Origin: a virus
Length of the DNA stretch: 33,221 nt
Virus record (IMG/VR): IMGVR_UViG_3300021976_000050
Coordinates: 1 to 33,221 of that record
Direction: 5' to 3' (one strand)
This document shows, in pieces, positions 26,319-33,221 of this stretch (position 1 is its first letter; every line of letters starts with the position of its first letter). Position numbers and translations under genes: made by a program. Under the pieces are notes generated by a model. That model was given only the letters and a program-made list of their open reading frames with translations. It ran no database searches and was not told the DNA's origin.

Positions 26319-26880
26319 TTGGGATGTGGAATCTCGTGCCACGGTCGACCTGACCGTGGTGGGCGCGCTAGAGCGCTGGCTCCCTGTCGTGGGCCGTCCC
26401 GGTTACGATGTTAGCGACCAGGGTCGCGTGCGTAGTAATGACCGAACTGTGCAAGCAGTCGCTAACATCGTATATACCAGTTATAGAAAAGGACGCTTTC
26501 TGAAATCATGGCCCGATAGCACGGGTCATTTAGTAGTTGGTGTTGGCAGCCGGGTACGCCGCCACATTCACGTATTGGTTCTACACGCTTTCTGCGGACC
26601 GCCGCCGGCGCCAAAAATGCAAGCGCGGCATCGTAACGGCAATCCTGCAGATAACAAATTAACCAATTTAGAATGGTCAACAAAAAGCAGAAACCATCAA
26701 GATATAAAACACCACGCCGGACAGCGAAATTATAAATTGAATGGTAATCAAGTTGCGGAAATAAAACGCGCATTACTTACCGGTAAATCAGGTAAATTGT
26801 TGGCGATTCAATACGGCGTCAGCGGCCCGACAATATCAGCCATTAAACATAACCGATTGCATACAGATGTTGAAATATGA
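26296..26880 (+). CDS. HNH homing endonuclease with polymerase-like N-terminus
   Basis: This encodes 194 residues from the ATG at 26296. The first 20 residues (CNWDVESRATVDLTVVG, about 6-22) mimic the start of the next gene's DNA polymerase (LDFETRATVDLTIVG). Then come a NUMOD4-like block (ALERWLPVVGRPGYDVSDQG, RVRSN), the HNH core (HIHVLVLHAFCG, MQARHRNGNPADNKLTNLEW, STKSRNHQD) and a C-terminal HTH (GKSGKLLAIQYGVSGPTISA). It overlaps the zinc-ribbon gene by 23 bases and polymerase by ATGA. Base use in the second half is much more AT-rich than its neighbours, indicating recent transfer. Cleaves specific DNA to spread its own gene. Confidence 0.85.
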   Translation: MTMPRVCNWDVESRATVDLTVVGALERWLPVVGRPGYDVSDQGRVRSNDRTVQAVANIVYTSYRKGRFLKSWPDSTGHLVVGVGSRVRRHIHVLVLHAFCGPPPAPKMQARHRNGNPADNKLTNLEWSTKSRNHQDIKHHAGQRNYKLNGNQVAEIKRALLTGKSGKLLAIQYGVSGPTISAIKHNRLHTDVEI

Positions 26881-28943
26881 CCGTCTTGCATCTCGACTTC
26901 GAAACCCGCGCGACGGTCGACCTGACGATCGTCGGCGCACATATTTATGCCGCGCATCCCGATACGCGCGTTCTGTGCGCCAGCTACACACTTGACGGTG
27001 CGACCATGAAACGTTGGCGGACATGGGCGGGCGATCCACCGCCGCGCGACCTGATGGCAGCGTTGGCAGATCCCGCGATCGTCATTCATGGCTGGAACCT
27101 TAATTTCGAGCGCTTGATTTTGCGCGACGTGCTACGCCGCGAAGTACCGACCGAACGCTTCAGGTGTGTCATGGCCCGCGCGCGTAGCATGGCGTTGCCG
27201 GGCAAGCTCGAGCTGTGCGCCAGGGCGCTGCAGATGCCGGTGCAGAAGTCCGACAACAGCATCATGATGAAATGGTGCAAGCCGCTGAAGGACGGTACTT
27301 GGGCCGACGACCCCAAGGAGTACGAACAGCTGCTCGACTACTGCGATGTCGACGTGCTGACCGAGATCGGCATTGGCGGCCTGCTGCGCGAGCTGAGTGA
27401 CGAAGAGCAGCGCGATTGGGAGATCAACGAGGCAATCAACGATCGCGGCATCCCGGTCGATACCGGACTGGCGCAGGCCGCGCAACGCTACGCCAAGGAC
27501 GAGCTTGACGACATCAAGGCACAGCTCAACGTGCTGACGAAGGGTGTGGTGACATCGCCTAAGCAGTTCCAGCGGATCAAGGACTGGCTGGCCGAGTGGC
27601 TGCCGCCCGAGCTCAAGAGCTTTGCCGAGCCCGATCCCGAGACAGGAAAGGTAAGCTTCGATGCCGCAGCCCGCGAAGAGCTTCTCGCAGAAGACAACGC
27701 CGACGTGCTGGTTGGCGACGTTCGCGAGTTCGTTGAACTTATCCACGACGGCGGCCGGGCCTCCACCGCCAAGTTTGCCGCCATGCAGGCGCGAGCCGGT
27801 AGTGGCCAACGCGCGAGAGGCGCCTACGTCTTCTACGGCGCTTCGCAAACCGGCAGATACAGTTCTTCTGGAATCCAGGTCCACAATTTCATTCGAGCGG
27901 GCCTTGCGAACATCGAGAACGTTGTCGAGGCTGTGCTGCGCGGCGTGCCCAAAGCGAAGCTTATCGACATCGCCAGCTACAAGCCCGACGGCACATTCGT
28001 TTTCGACAAGAGCGTGGGTGTGCCGATCGCCAAGCCCTACAACGTCCTCACCATCCTTTCCCGGCTCCTCCGACCGTCCATCGTTGCCGACGACGGCAAG
28101 ACCTTGGTCTGGGGAGACTGGTCTTCGATCGAAGCTGTGGTCAATCCTTGGCTGAGCAAGGAGAACAGCGCCAGCGAGCTGCTCGACTACTTCGCGGCTG
28201 GCAAGGATCTCTATCTGCGCCAAGCGGTCATGACCTATGGTCTGCGCAGCGAGGAAGACGTGACGCCCGCGCAGCGCCAAGCCGGCGGCAAGGTCCCCGT
28301 GCTGAGCTTCGGCTTTGGCGGCGGGGCCGGCGCCGCCATACGGATGGCGCGCGCCTACAACGTGGCGATGGACTGGGCGTCAGCCGACCTGCTCAAGGTG
28401 ACATGGCGTCGGTCCAATCCATGGGCTGAGCGCTTTTGGCGCAACCTCGAGATCGCCTACTTCAACGCCGTACGCGAGCCCGGCACGGTGTTCCACGCCG
28501 GCCGCGTGGCCTATCTCATGGCGCAGTCGGTGCTGTGGTGCCTGCTGCCGAGCGGCAAGCTGCTGGCTTACCCCTTCGCCCGGATCGAAACGGTCGAGGG
28601 CCGCTTCGGGCCGCAGGACGTAGTGACCTGCATTAAGGGATCGTTCCGCCCCAAGGCAGGATCGAACTACTGGCCTCGGATGCGCCTATGGGGCGGCATC
28701 ACCGCGGAGAACTGCACACAAGCTGAAGCCGCGTCCCTGCTACGCTGGGCGATCCGCGAGCTCTACGAAAACGGCTGGCCGATCATCGGCCACACGCACG
28801 ACGAGCTGCTGTGCGAGATCGAGGAAGAGGAAGCCGACGAGATGAAGACGGTCATGCACGACATCATGACCAACGGCCCGGCCTGGGCGGCCGGCCTGCC
28901 GTTGCGCGCCGAAGTATCGAATGGATATGTGTATGCGAAATAA
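26877..28943 (+). CDS. polA-like: Family A DNA polymerase with 3'-5' exonuclease
   Basis: This encodes 688 residues. Exonuclease motifs: Exo I LHLDFETRATVDL (about 5), Exo II IHGWNLNFERLIL (about 69), Exo III YCDVDVLTEIG (about 154). Polymerase motifs: A WGDWSSIEAVVNPWL (about 411), B QAGGKVPVLSFGFGGGAGAA (about 466) and C IGHTHDELLCEIEEE (about 632). It replicates the phage genome, working with the primase-helicase. It starts in an ATGA overlap with the HNH gene, so its native ribosome-binding site may have been lost to the insertion. Its last 23 bases overlap a second HNH gene. Confidence 0.95.
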   Translation: MTVLHLDFETRATVDLTIVGAHIYAAHPDTRVLCASYTLDGATMKRWRTWAGDPPPRDLMAALADPAIVIHGWNLNFERLILRDVLRREVPTERFRCVMARARSMALPGKLELCARALQMPVQKSDNSIMMKWCKPLKDGTWADDPKEYEQLLDYCDVDVLTEIGIGGLLRELSDEEQRDWEINEAINDRGIPVDTGLAQAAQRYAKDELDDIKAQLNVLTKGVVTSPKQFQRIKDWLAEWLPPELKSFAEPDPETGKVSFDAAAREELLAEDNADVLVGDVREFVELIHDGGRASTAKFAAMQARAGSGQRARGAYVFYGASQTGRYSSSGIQVHNFIRAGLANIENVVEAVLRGVPKAKLIDIASYKPDGTFVFDKSVGVPIAKPYNVLTILSRLLRPSIVADDGKTLVWGDWSSIEAVVNPWLSKENSASELLDYFAAGKDLYLRQAVMTYGLRSEEDVTPAQRQAGGKVPVLSFGFGGGAGAAIRMARAYNVAMDWASADLLKVTWRRSNPWAERFWRNLEIAYFNAVREPGTVFHAGRVAYLMAQSVLWCLLPSGKLLAYPFARIETVEGRFGPQDVVTCIKGSFRPKAGSNYWPRMRLWGGITAENCTQAEAASLLRWAIRELYENGWPIIGHTHDELLCEIEEEEADEMKTVMHDIMTNGPAWAAGLPLRAEVSNGYVYAK

Positions 28944-29355
28944 TAAACACCCACTATACGCACGATGGTTATCTCTTCGCTCGCGCTGTTATAGTCCGAA
29001 CACGCGTAGTTACATGGATTATGGCGCACGCGGAATCAGTGTTTGTCCTCGGTGGGATAGTTTTGAAAATTTTGTTGCGGATATGGAGCCTACTTTTAAG
29101 CCTGGTTTACGTATAGAACGCAAAAACAACAATGGTGACTACGCGCCTAATAATTGTTGTTGGGCCACACCTAGTGAACAAATGCTTAATACTAGACGTA
29201 CGCACTTCATACAAACACCTTGGGGTTTAAAACCGATAACTGTTGCGGCACAACTTGCCGGAATACCGCGCGGTACACTTAAAATGCGCGTGTATGCCGG
29301 CCGTCCTTATGAACAATTATTTGATCCTGTGCGTAAATTAAACCGCAAAAAGTGA
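28921..29355 (+). CDS. Second HNH-type homing endonuclease
   Basis: This encodes up to 144 residues; ATGs at 28921, 28927 and 28933 are all possible and none has a good ribosome-binding site. The block YARWLSLRSRCYSPNTRSYM, DYGARGISVCPRWDSFENFV, then PGLRIERKNNNGDYAPNNCC and WATPSEQMLNTR is a phage HNH-like endonuclease pattern. A C-terminal HTH-like TVAAQLAGIPRGTLKMRVYA follows. It is strikingly AT-rich (TTTTGAAAATTTTGTTGCGG) against a GC-rich genome, indicating foreign origin. It overlaps the end of the polymerase gene. Confidence 0.8.
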   Translation: MDMCMRNNKHPLYARWLSLRSRCYSPNTRSYMDYGARGISVCPRWDSFENFVADMEPTFKPGLRIERKNNNGDYAPNNCCWATPSEQMLNTRRTHFIQTPWGLKPITVAAQLAGIPRGTLKMRVYAGRPYEQLFDPVRKLNRKK

Positions 29356-29366
29356 GGGAGAACGAC

Positions 29367-29642
29367 ATGGCATACGGCATTCAACTGGTCCATCAGAGCC
29401 CGCACCACGCTCAACACGACAAGACTGCGCCGCTATGGCTGCGCCGTCCCGCACCTGTGCCTGGCGACGAGGTGGAACAGGTACTGGATTGGAGCCTCGT
29501 GCATGTCGGCGCGCTTCGCTTTGCTACGCGCGCCGAAGCGGCGGCAGCGCAGCCTGCACCGTGGACCGTGACAACAAAGGTTGTAGCGCTGCCGTCTCCA
29601 CCCTCCCCCACCATCCTGCAGACCGGAGGAAAGGAATTATGA
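29367..29642 (+). CDS. Hypothetical protein
   Basis: This encodes 91 residues from the ATG at 29367 (MAYGIQLVHQSPHHAQHDKT), with GAGGGAGA upstream; the longer GTG start was rejected. It is rich in Ala, Pro and His with a Pro/Ser end (VVALPSPPSPTILQTGGKEL). GC-rich codon use returns here after the HNH gene. Function unknown. Confidence 0.65.
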   Translation: MAYGIQLVHQSPHHAQHDKTAPLWLRRPAPVPGDEVEQVLDWSLVHVGALRFATRAEAAAAQPAPWTVTTKVVALPSPPSPTILQTGGKEL

Positions 29643-29776
29643 GCGCGAAATACTGGTGGCTCGCTCCGTATGGATGGATCATCCCGTTCGCGATGGGCGC
29701 CTGTTTTTCCGGAGTGGTTATGGCGCTGGGTGCTCTAGCCATGCGCTTGCGAGCTACAACGAAGGACAAGAAATGA
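29639..29776 (+). CDS. 45-residue membrane protein
   Basis: An ATG at 29639 overlaps the previous stop (ATGA) and is preceded by GGAGGAAAGG. The product MSAKYWWLAPYGWIIPFAMG then ACFSGVVMALGALAMRLRAT has one or two membrane spans and ends KDKK. It couples to the next gene by ATGA. Function unknown. Confidence 0.7.
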   Translation: MSAKYWWLAPYGWIIPFAMGACFSGVVMALGALAMRLRATTKDKK

Positions 29777-30093
29777 CAGACATAATCGAGGCAATTATTG
29801 CGGATACTCTCGCCCGTGAGATAGACGAAGCTTATAGACCCCTTGCGCCGGCCATCATCACAGCCCTGCAGGAGCATGGGTTTGTGGTGGTCAAAACGCA
29901 TCCCCAATACGGCCTCTTCCGTGGCATCGGCTTCACGCCCTCCGATAATGTCGAATTCACCGATAACATCTGCTTCAATTCCGCTGAAGAACGCGAGGCA
30001 TGGGAGAAGACGCCAGATGGGATCGCGTGGCTGGAGCGCAGGGACGCCGCCCGGCTCGCCGCCAGTCCGGGCTCTGGGAAGGAGAAGGATTAG
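29773..30093 (+). CDS. Hypothetical protein
   Basis: This encodes 106 residues from the ATG at 29773 (MTDIIEAIIADTLAREIDEA). An N-terminal helix precedes strands (GFVVVKTHPQYGLFRGIGFT), then an acidic helix (EEREAWEKTPDGIAWLERRD). Coupled by ATGA to the membrane protein. Function unknown. Confidence 0.65.
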   Translation: MTDIIEAIIADTLAREIDEAYRPLAPAIITALQEHGFVVVKTHPQYGLFRGIGFTPSDNVEFTDNICFNSAEEREAWEKTPDGIAWLERRDAARLAASPGSGKEKD

Positions 30094-30172
30094 GGGATAT
30101 ACGCGACCTGATCGATCGGCCTTTCGGGGCCGCGCTTCCACGCATCAACATCTTCAACTAGGATTGCCGCTC

Positions 30173-30415
30173 ATGAACGATCTTAAGGGAGCATTCGCGA
30201 TAGCGAGGGAGACACTGGCCCGCGACGCAGAGAGCGGGCTGACTTCCACATTCCGCGAAAAACTGGCCCTCTATCGCATGGCCCGCGGCGGCTTCATCGC
30301 TTGGCGCAATACCGTCAGTGATGCCCGGCGCGGCATCCGTATCTCCCCAGACTTCATGGGAGACTTTGAGATCGTGGGAAACACAATCGTTGAAGTCACG
30401 CGGCCGGCGCGGTAG
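30173..30415 (+). CDS. Small hypothetical protein, last gene of the rightward operon
   Basis: This encodes 80 residues from the ATG at 30173 (MNDLKGAFAIARETLARDAE), with a weak AGGA upstream. It is helical and basic (REKLALYRMARGGFIAWRNT), followed by ISPDFMGDFEIVGNTIVEVT. It is followed by a hairpin and then by convergent genes. Function unknown. Confidence 0.65.
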   Translation: MNDLKGAFAIARETLARDAESGLTSTFREKLALYRMARGGFIAWRNTVSDARRGIRISPDFMGDFEIVGNTIVEVTRPAR

Positions 30416-30430
30416 CCCCGTCTTCGGGGC
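30415..30430. terminator. Hairpin between convergent operons
   Basis: GCCCCG (30415-30420) and CGGGGC (30425-30430) form a 6-bp stem with loop TCTT. It overlaps the last base of the previous gene's stop codon and lies between rightward and leftward operons, where a bidirectional terminator is expected. No T-tract follows, so the strength is uncertain. Confidence 0.5.
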
Positions 30431-30442
30431 GCGTAGCCATTC

Positions 30443-30499
30443 CTAAACCACCATCAGAACGACCGCGAGCACCAGCACCAACAGGAAGTTGGAGTTCAC
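30443..30499 (-). CDS. 18-residue hydrophobic peptide
   Basis: A GTG at 30499 overlaps the previous stop (GTGA), giving MNSNFLLVLVLAVVLMVV then stop. It is one short membrane helix at the end of the lysis operon. Translational coupling and the composition suggest it is made, possibly assisting lysis. Its size makes it uncertain. Confidence 0.45.
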   Translation of the reverse strand: MNSNFLLVLVLAVVLMVV

Positions 30500-30636
30500 T
30501 GCAGAGCCTCGATCGTGACCACGCCGACGTTCTGACTTCGCCACCGCCGCGCCGTCTCCTCCGCCTCCTGTCGATGCAGGAAGAGACGCATGCCCCAGAC
30601 CCTGCCGTAGGCCGTCTCGGTTACAAGCCAGATCAC
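30496..30636 (-). CDS. Small WLVTE protein, paralogue of the gene at 23508
   Basis: A GTG at 30636 overlaps the previous stop, giving 46 residues (VIWLVTETAYGRVWGMRLFL then HRQEAEETARRWRSQNVGVV). It aligns with the protein at 23508-23669 over most of its length. Function unknown. It lies at the end of the lysis operon, whereas its paralogue lies with the ribbon-helix-helix gene. Confidence 0.65.
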   Translation of the reverse strand: MIWLVTETAYGRVWGMRLFLHRQEAEETARRWRSQNVGVVTIEALQ

Positions 30637-30842
30637 CGGCTGTCTGTCGCCGGATCGAGCGCACGAGCCATCAGGGCGTTGACGGCAGCGTCTGCCTCGG
30701 CCCACTGCGGATCTCCGGGCGCGGCGACTTCGTCGAGGCTGGCGCGGATCTTGGTCCACAAGCCGGCCACGCTGATGCCAGCTTCAATGATACGAGGCGC
30801 GAGCCCCGCGAACTCAAGGGCGACTGCAACTGCTCCGAGCAT
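30633..30842 (-). CDS. Small lysis-region protein
   Basis: This encodes 69 residues, MLGAVAVALEFAGLAPRIIE onward, preceded by AAGGAGAG. An N-terminal hydrophobic segment precedes a helical, acidic remainder (ASLDEVAAPGDPQWAEADAA). Such proteins occur next to phage endolysins and are usually annotated hypothetical. A regulatory or holin-like role is possible. Confidence 0.7.
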   Translation of the reverse strand: MLGAVAVALEFAGLAPRIIEAGISVAGLWTKIRASLDEVAAPGDPQWAEADAAVNALMARALDPATDSR

Positions 30843-30852
30843 GGTTCTCTCC

Positions 30853-31242
30853 TTACTTCTTGGCTGGGGTAATGGCCTGCAGCGCCGTTACCGACGCCGT
30901 AGCGGCGGCTACCAGGGCGCTGAGCGCGGTGCTGTCGCTGTTGAGTGAGCGGGCAGCATCCTCGGCCGCCTGCGTGCTGGCATCGGCGGCCTTGACCGCG
31001 TTGCGCATCACGTCGACTACGTTCTGCTCACTGCAGATAGTCGGCGACGTGGGGCGACCGCAGCGCGGCAATTCGATGTAGAACACCGCGCCGGTCAGGG
31101 CAGCTTGGAAGCCCAGCTTGGCCGTGTAGGCGCCCTTCTGCAGATCGGCGGTGGTGCTGGCCGGGAGTGGCTTTGTCGGGTTGAGCAGGGCGCAGCCGGC
31201 GAGGGCCAGTGCGCATGCGAGAACGGCGAGATATCGCTTCAT
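30853..31242 (-). CDS. Phage lipoprotein of the lysis cassette
   Basis: This encodes 129 residues with a lipoprotein signal (MKRYLAVLACALALAGCALL; lipobox LAGC, Cys at 17). The mature part has GFQAALTGAVFYIELPRCGR and a helical end (ADASTQAAEDAARSLNSDST) with two further cysteines. The spot between holin-like and small lysis genes suggests an outer-membrane spanin-like or periplasmic function, but I see no Rz1-type proline-rich region and no partner gene. Confidence 0.75.
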   Translation of the reverse strand: MKRYLAVLACALALAGCALLNPTKPLPASTTADLQKGAYTAKLGFQAALTGAVFYIELPRCGRPTSPTICSEQNVVDVMRNAVKAADASTQAAEDAARSLNSDSTALSALVAAATASVTALQAITPAKK

Positions 31243-31264
31243 GTCTTCTCCTTGGGTTGATGGG

Positions 31265-31621
31265 TTAGCCGAGCTTGCCTGCGTCGCTTGGCACGGGAGG
31301 CCCGGTCATCGGTACGAGATCGGGGGTCGTTTTGATCGCTTCCACGACCGACGTCGGCGCGAGCGCTTTGTTTACGTGAACCTGTACGCCCGGCACGCTG
31401 GCAGCGTCGACCGCCATCGCCGCGGTCGTCTTGTCGATGATGAGCAGGATCGCGCCGACCGCGGTCGTCGCCAGGGCGATGAACTTCTCGGTATCCGTCG
31501 CCGGGTAGCCAAGTAACGACGCCACGGCGATGATGCTGGGTCCGCCTGTTGCCAGCGCAGTTTTGAGCGCGGTGAAGACCAGCTTCCAGTTGAAGGCTTT
31601 GAGCTTCTCGAAGAATGTCAT
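31265..31621 (-). CDS. Putative holin
   Basis: This encodes 118 residues. A basic N-terminus (MTFFEKLKAFNWKLVFTALK) leads to two hydrophobic spans (PSIIAVASLLGYPA and FIALATTAVGAILLIID) and a soluble tail with VHVNKALAPTSVVEAIKTTP. This matches the shape of a class II-type phage holin, which opens the inner membrane for lysis. It lies two genes downstream of the lysozyme-like gene on the same strand. Assigned by shape and place. Confidence 0.7.
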   Translation of the reverse strand: MTFFEKLKAFNWKLVFTALKTALATGGPSIIAVASLLGYPATDTEKFIALATTAVGAILLIIDKTTAAMAVDAASVPGVQVHVNKALAPTSVVEAIKTTPDLVPMTGPPVPSDAGKLG

Positions 31622-31631
31622 GGCGCTTCTC

Positions 31632-31796
31632 CTAGTCCGTGATACGCGGTTGACCCCAGTGGGCCGGTAAGCCGTCCCACGGATACGCGGGCGCCGTTTG
31701 CGGTGGCACGAACTTGTACGTGCTGTCTGGTCGCCTCAACTCGCGCTCGATTTCATCGAGTTTTTTCATCAGACGGTCTAACTGTTCGTCGGTCAT
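31632..31796 (-). CDS. Small proline-rich hypothetical protein
   Basis: The ATG at 31796 overlaps the lysozyme stop (ATGA). It gives 54 residues: MTDEQLDRLMKKLDEIEREL, a charged helix, then a proline/aromatic tail (PPQTAPAYPWDGLPAHWGQP). The DEIEREL helix could dimerise as a coiled coil. Function unknown. Confidence 0.65.
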   Translation of the reverse strand: MTDEQLDRLMKKLDEIERELRRPDSTYKFVPPQTAPAYPWDGLPAHWGQPRITD

Positions 31797-32284
31797 GGTT
31801 TCGCTCCTATTGCGGCGAGAGCCTGGTCATAGAGGCCATCCCAGGACGCGCGGTGCGGCGCGCCCGGGCGCCAATTGCGCAAGTAGTACGCCCACGCGGC
31901 TTCTTTGTCACCGACCGCCGGCAAAGCCGCGGGGTCCTGCCACAGCAGAAGACGCGCCATGCAGGCCGCCAGCAGGTCGTTGCCGGCCATGACGATATAG
32001 ACTTCGTTGACCGCTGCCGGGCATTCGACCTCGCCGCAAACAACGGCTAGCTGCTTCGGGCACTTCTGCAGCACTTCGGCGACGCCGCCCATCTTTTCGA
32101 ACTGCCAGTAAGAATGCGCCGGACCACCGATCTGGATACGATACTTCCACGCACTCTCTTGCCCCGCGATCGTCATCATCAGTACGCGAGCCGCGTCGGT
32201 CACGCGAATGTTGATACCCGGCGCGTCGGCCATGTACTGCAGCGCCGGCGCGACGATCCGGGTGAAGAAGCTCTTGGGGTCCAC
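31793..32284 (-). CDS. Lysozyme-like endolysin or lytic transglycosylase
   Basis: This encodes 163 residues from a GTG at 32284 with TAGGAG upstream. The core MTIAGQESAWKYRIQIGG (about 37-54), with a glutamate before SAW, followed by HSYWQFEKMGGVAEVL, matches phage peptidoglycan-degrading enzymes of the soluble lytic transglycosylase or lysozyme class. The C-terminal half is helical (AWAYYLRNWRPGAPHRASWD). No signal peptide is present, so export depends on the holin. Confidence 0.75.
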   Translation of the reverse strand: MDPKSFFTRIVAPALQYMADAPGINIRVTDAARVLMMTIAGQESAWKYRIQIGGPAHSYWQFEKMGGVAEVLQKCPKQLAVVCGEVECPAAVNEVYIVMAGNDLLAACMARLLLWQDPAALPAVGDKEAAWAYYLRNWRPGAPHRASWDGLYDQALAAIGAKP

Positions 32285-32293
32285 GATTAGCTC

Positions 32294-33221
32294 CTATGCC
32301 GGTGAGAGTTCGGTGACGGTTATGCTGGACGCGGCAACACCGCCAAGTATGCGCGCGGCGCTCGCGCCGTTGACATAGAAGTCACCGCCGCTATTCGCGC
32401 CGACACGTACCTTGAACGTGGTCGCGGATGTGCTGCCGGCGACTACTGAGTACGAAAAGGACCAGGTATCTCCGACAGTCCCCGCCGGGAAAAAAGCGCC
32501 GGCCGCGGCAACGGCGCCGAAGGTGCTGTCGCGAAACAGGGCTGCCGTTATGATATCGACGGCGTTGGACGCCCCGGTAATCACCACGTCCACCTTGAGC
32601 ACGCTGGTCGCGCTCTTCGGCGTGATAGCCCGTGAAAGAACTTCGGTCCCCTGCGTATTGTCAGGAATGGCGTCGGTATAGGGGATCGTGCCGGTGACGG
32701 TGATCAAGGTCCCGGGTTGCGACGTGACCGATTGTCCGGTCGATGCCAGAACCAGCGCCGCGGTAGCGACCTGGGTAGTGTTCGTACCTACCGCCGCCGT
32801 AGGTGCTACCGGCACGCCGGTGAGTGTCGGACTCGAGATCGTGGGCGTTGCCAGGGTAGGGCTGGTACCGCGTACGGTAGCGCCGCTGCCGGTGCTGGTC
32901 GTGACGCCGGTGCCGCCAGACGTGACCGCCAATGGAGTCGCCGACAGCACGACCGACGGCACGGTCAGCACACCTGAGCCGGCGACAAAAGTGAATGCCG
33001 AATCCCCACCAAATGCGCCGGCGTTATTATACTGCACCCAGGTGTTGCTGCCCGCCGCGCCACCGGTGCCCGCCGCAGTGGTCTGGACGCTGTTGTCAGG
33101 AAACTTGAAGCCGCCCGAGGTGGACTGGACGACGCCCACGACGGTGAGTGCATTGGTGCCGACCGTCGTCGTGCCGATGCCGACCTTGGCGGCCGTACCC
33201 GACACGAACAGTTTATTAGTG
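32294..33221 (-). CDS. Tail fibre or appendage protein (partial, 5' end beyond window)
   Basis: The frame is open to the right edge, where TNKLFVSG precedes the GTG at 33205, so about 308 codons are seen and the N-terminus is missing. The composition is Gly/Ser/Thr/Val-rich with repeats typical of phage fibres (GIGTTTVGTNALTVVGVVQS, GGFKFPDNSVQTTAA, VTSGGTGVTTSTGSGATVRG). The C-terminal 100 residues (DIITAALFRDSTFGAVAAAG, FKVRVGANSGGDFYVNGASA) look like a beta-structured receptor-binding domain. It is followed by the lysis cassette. Confidence 0.8.
   Translation of the reverse strand, partial: TNKLFVSGTAAKVGIGTTTVGTNALTVVGVVQSTSGGFKFPDNSVQTTAAGTGGAAGSNTWVQYNNAGAFGGDSAFTFVAGSGVLTVPSVVLSATPLAVTSGGTGVTTSTGSGATVRGTSPTLATPTISSPTLTGVPVAPTAAVGTNTTQVATAALVLASTGQSVTSQPGTLITVTGTIPYTDAIPDNTQGTEVLSRAITPKSATSVLKVDVVITGASNAVDIITAALFRDSTFGAVAAAGAFFPAGTVGDTWSFSYSVVAGSTSATTFKVRVGANSGGDFYVNGASAARILGGVAASSITVTELSPA

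Noticed and set aside
27132-28280. 382-codon minus-strand ORF over DNA polymerase
   Set aside because: It is the antisense frame of a well-supported family A polymerase and shows no recognisable domain.
1-33221. Prophage or lysogeny module
   Set aside because: A Cro-like regulator is present, but there is no integrase, excisionase, attachment site or divergent CI/Cro pair that I can identify in this window.
1-33221. tRNA or rRNA genes
   Set aside because: No cloverleaf with a TTCGAATC-like arm and CCA end, and no rRNA-like sequence, was seen; short hairpins found were all intergenic GC stems.

Overview
The window is a contiguous piece of a tailed double-stranded DNA phage, probably podovirus-like, with a GC-rich (about 60%) genome. 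It has a P22-type portal, both terminase subunits, a RepB-like primase with a VapE-like helicase, a family A DNA polymerase, a lysis cassette and a tail fibre. Several small proteins resemble phage genes I associate with alphaproteobacteria and Burkholderia, so the host is probably a proteobacterium; this is inference. I see no integrase, transposase, tRNA, rRNA or CRISPR array. Capsid and most tail genes are missing and probably lie beyond the edges, since a gene runs off each end.

Layout. (1) 1-10608, minus strand: packaging and entry genes in transcription order: a Cro-like regulator, small membrane proteins, TerS, about eleven small ORFs, TerL, two small ORFs, the portal, and a large polyvalent-type protein leaving the left edge. 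(2) 10609-10984: a gene-free, AT-rich stretch with many GTGACA/TGTCAC hexamers and a perfect 14-bp inverted repeat, a candidate replication origin. (3) 10985-13376, minus: helicase and primase, in two frames that look like one interrupted protein. (4) 13504-18752, minus: tightly coupled small accessory genes plus one beta-class DNA methyltransferase. (5) 18821-23090, minus: a DNA modification and processing block with SNF2 helicase, C5-cytosine methyltransferase, TSPPY methyltransferase, VRR-NUC nuclease and NPPY methyltransferase. (6) 23131-30415, plus: an operon from a strong promoter with a ribbon-helix-helix protein, a Cas4/RecB-like DUF2800 nuclease, a possible ssDNA-binding protein, a zinc-ribbon protein, an HNH endonuclease, DNA polymerase, a second HNH endonuclease and small ORFs. 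(7) 30443-33221, minus: lysis genes and the tail fibre, convergent with region 6.

Most neighbouring genes overlap by ATGA, GTGA or TAATG, so translation is coupled through long operons. A sequence close to TTAGTGTGCC recurs only at intergenic promoter regions, three times in the spacer of a TTGACA promoter. This suggests one phage regulator, possibly the ribbon-helix-helix protein beside two of the sites, coordinating the operons.

Most unusual points: about 1 kb of the C5-methyltransferase gene is open in a second frame that also looks like a conserved protein; the DNA polymerase gene is hemmed in by two HNH endonucleases, one starting with a degenerate copy of the polymerase's own N-terminus; four methyltransferases cluster with SNF2 and VRR-NUC genes; and several small duplications are visible (paralogous membrane peptides, paralogous WLVTE proteins, a 22-bp duplicated start region, 20-bp repeats flanking a methyltransferase).
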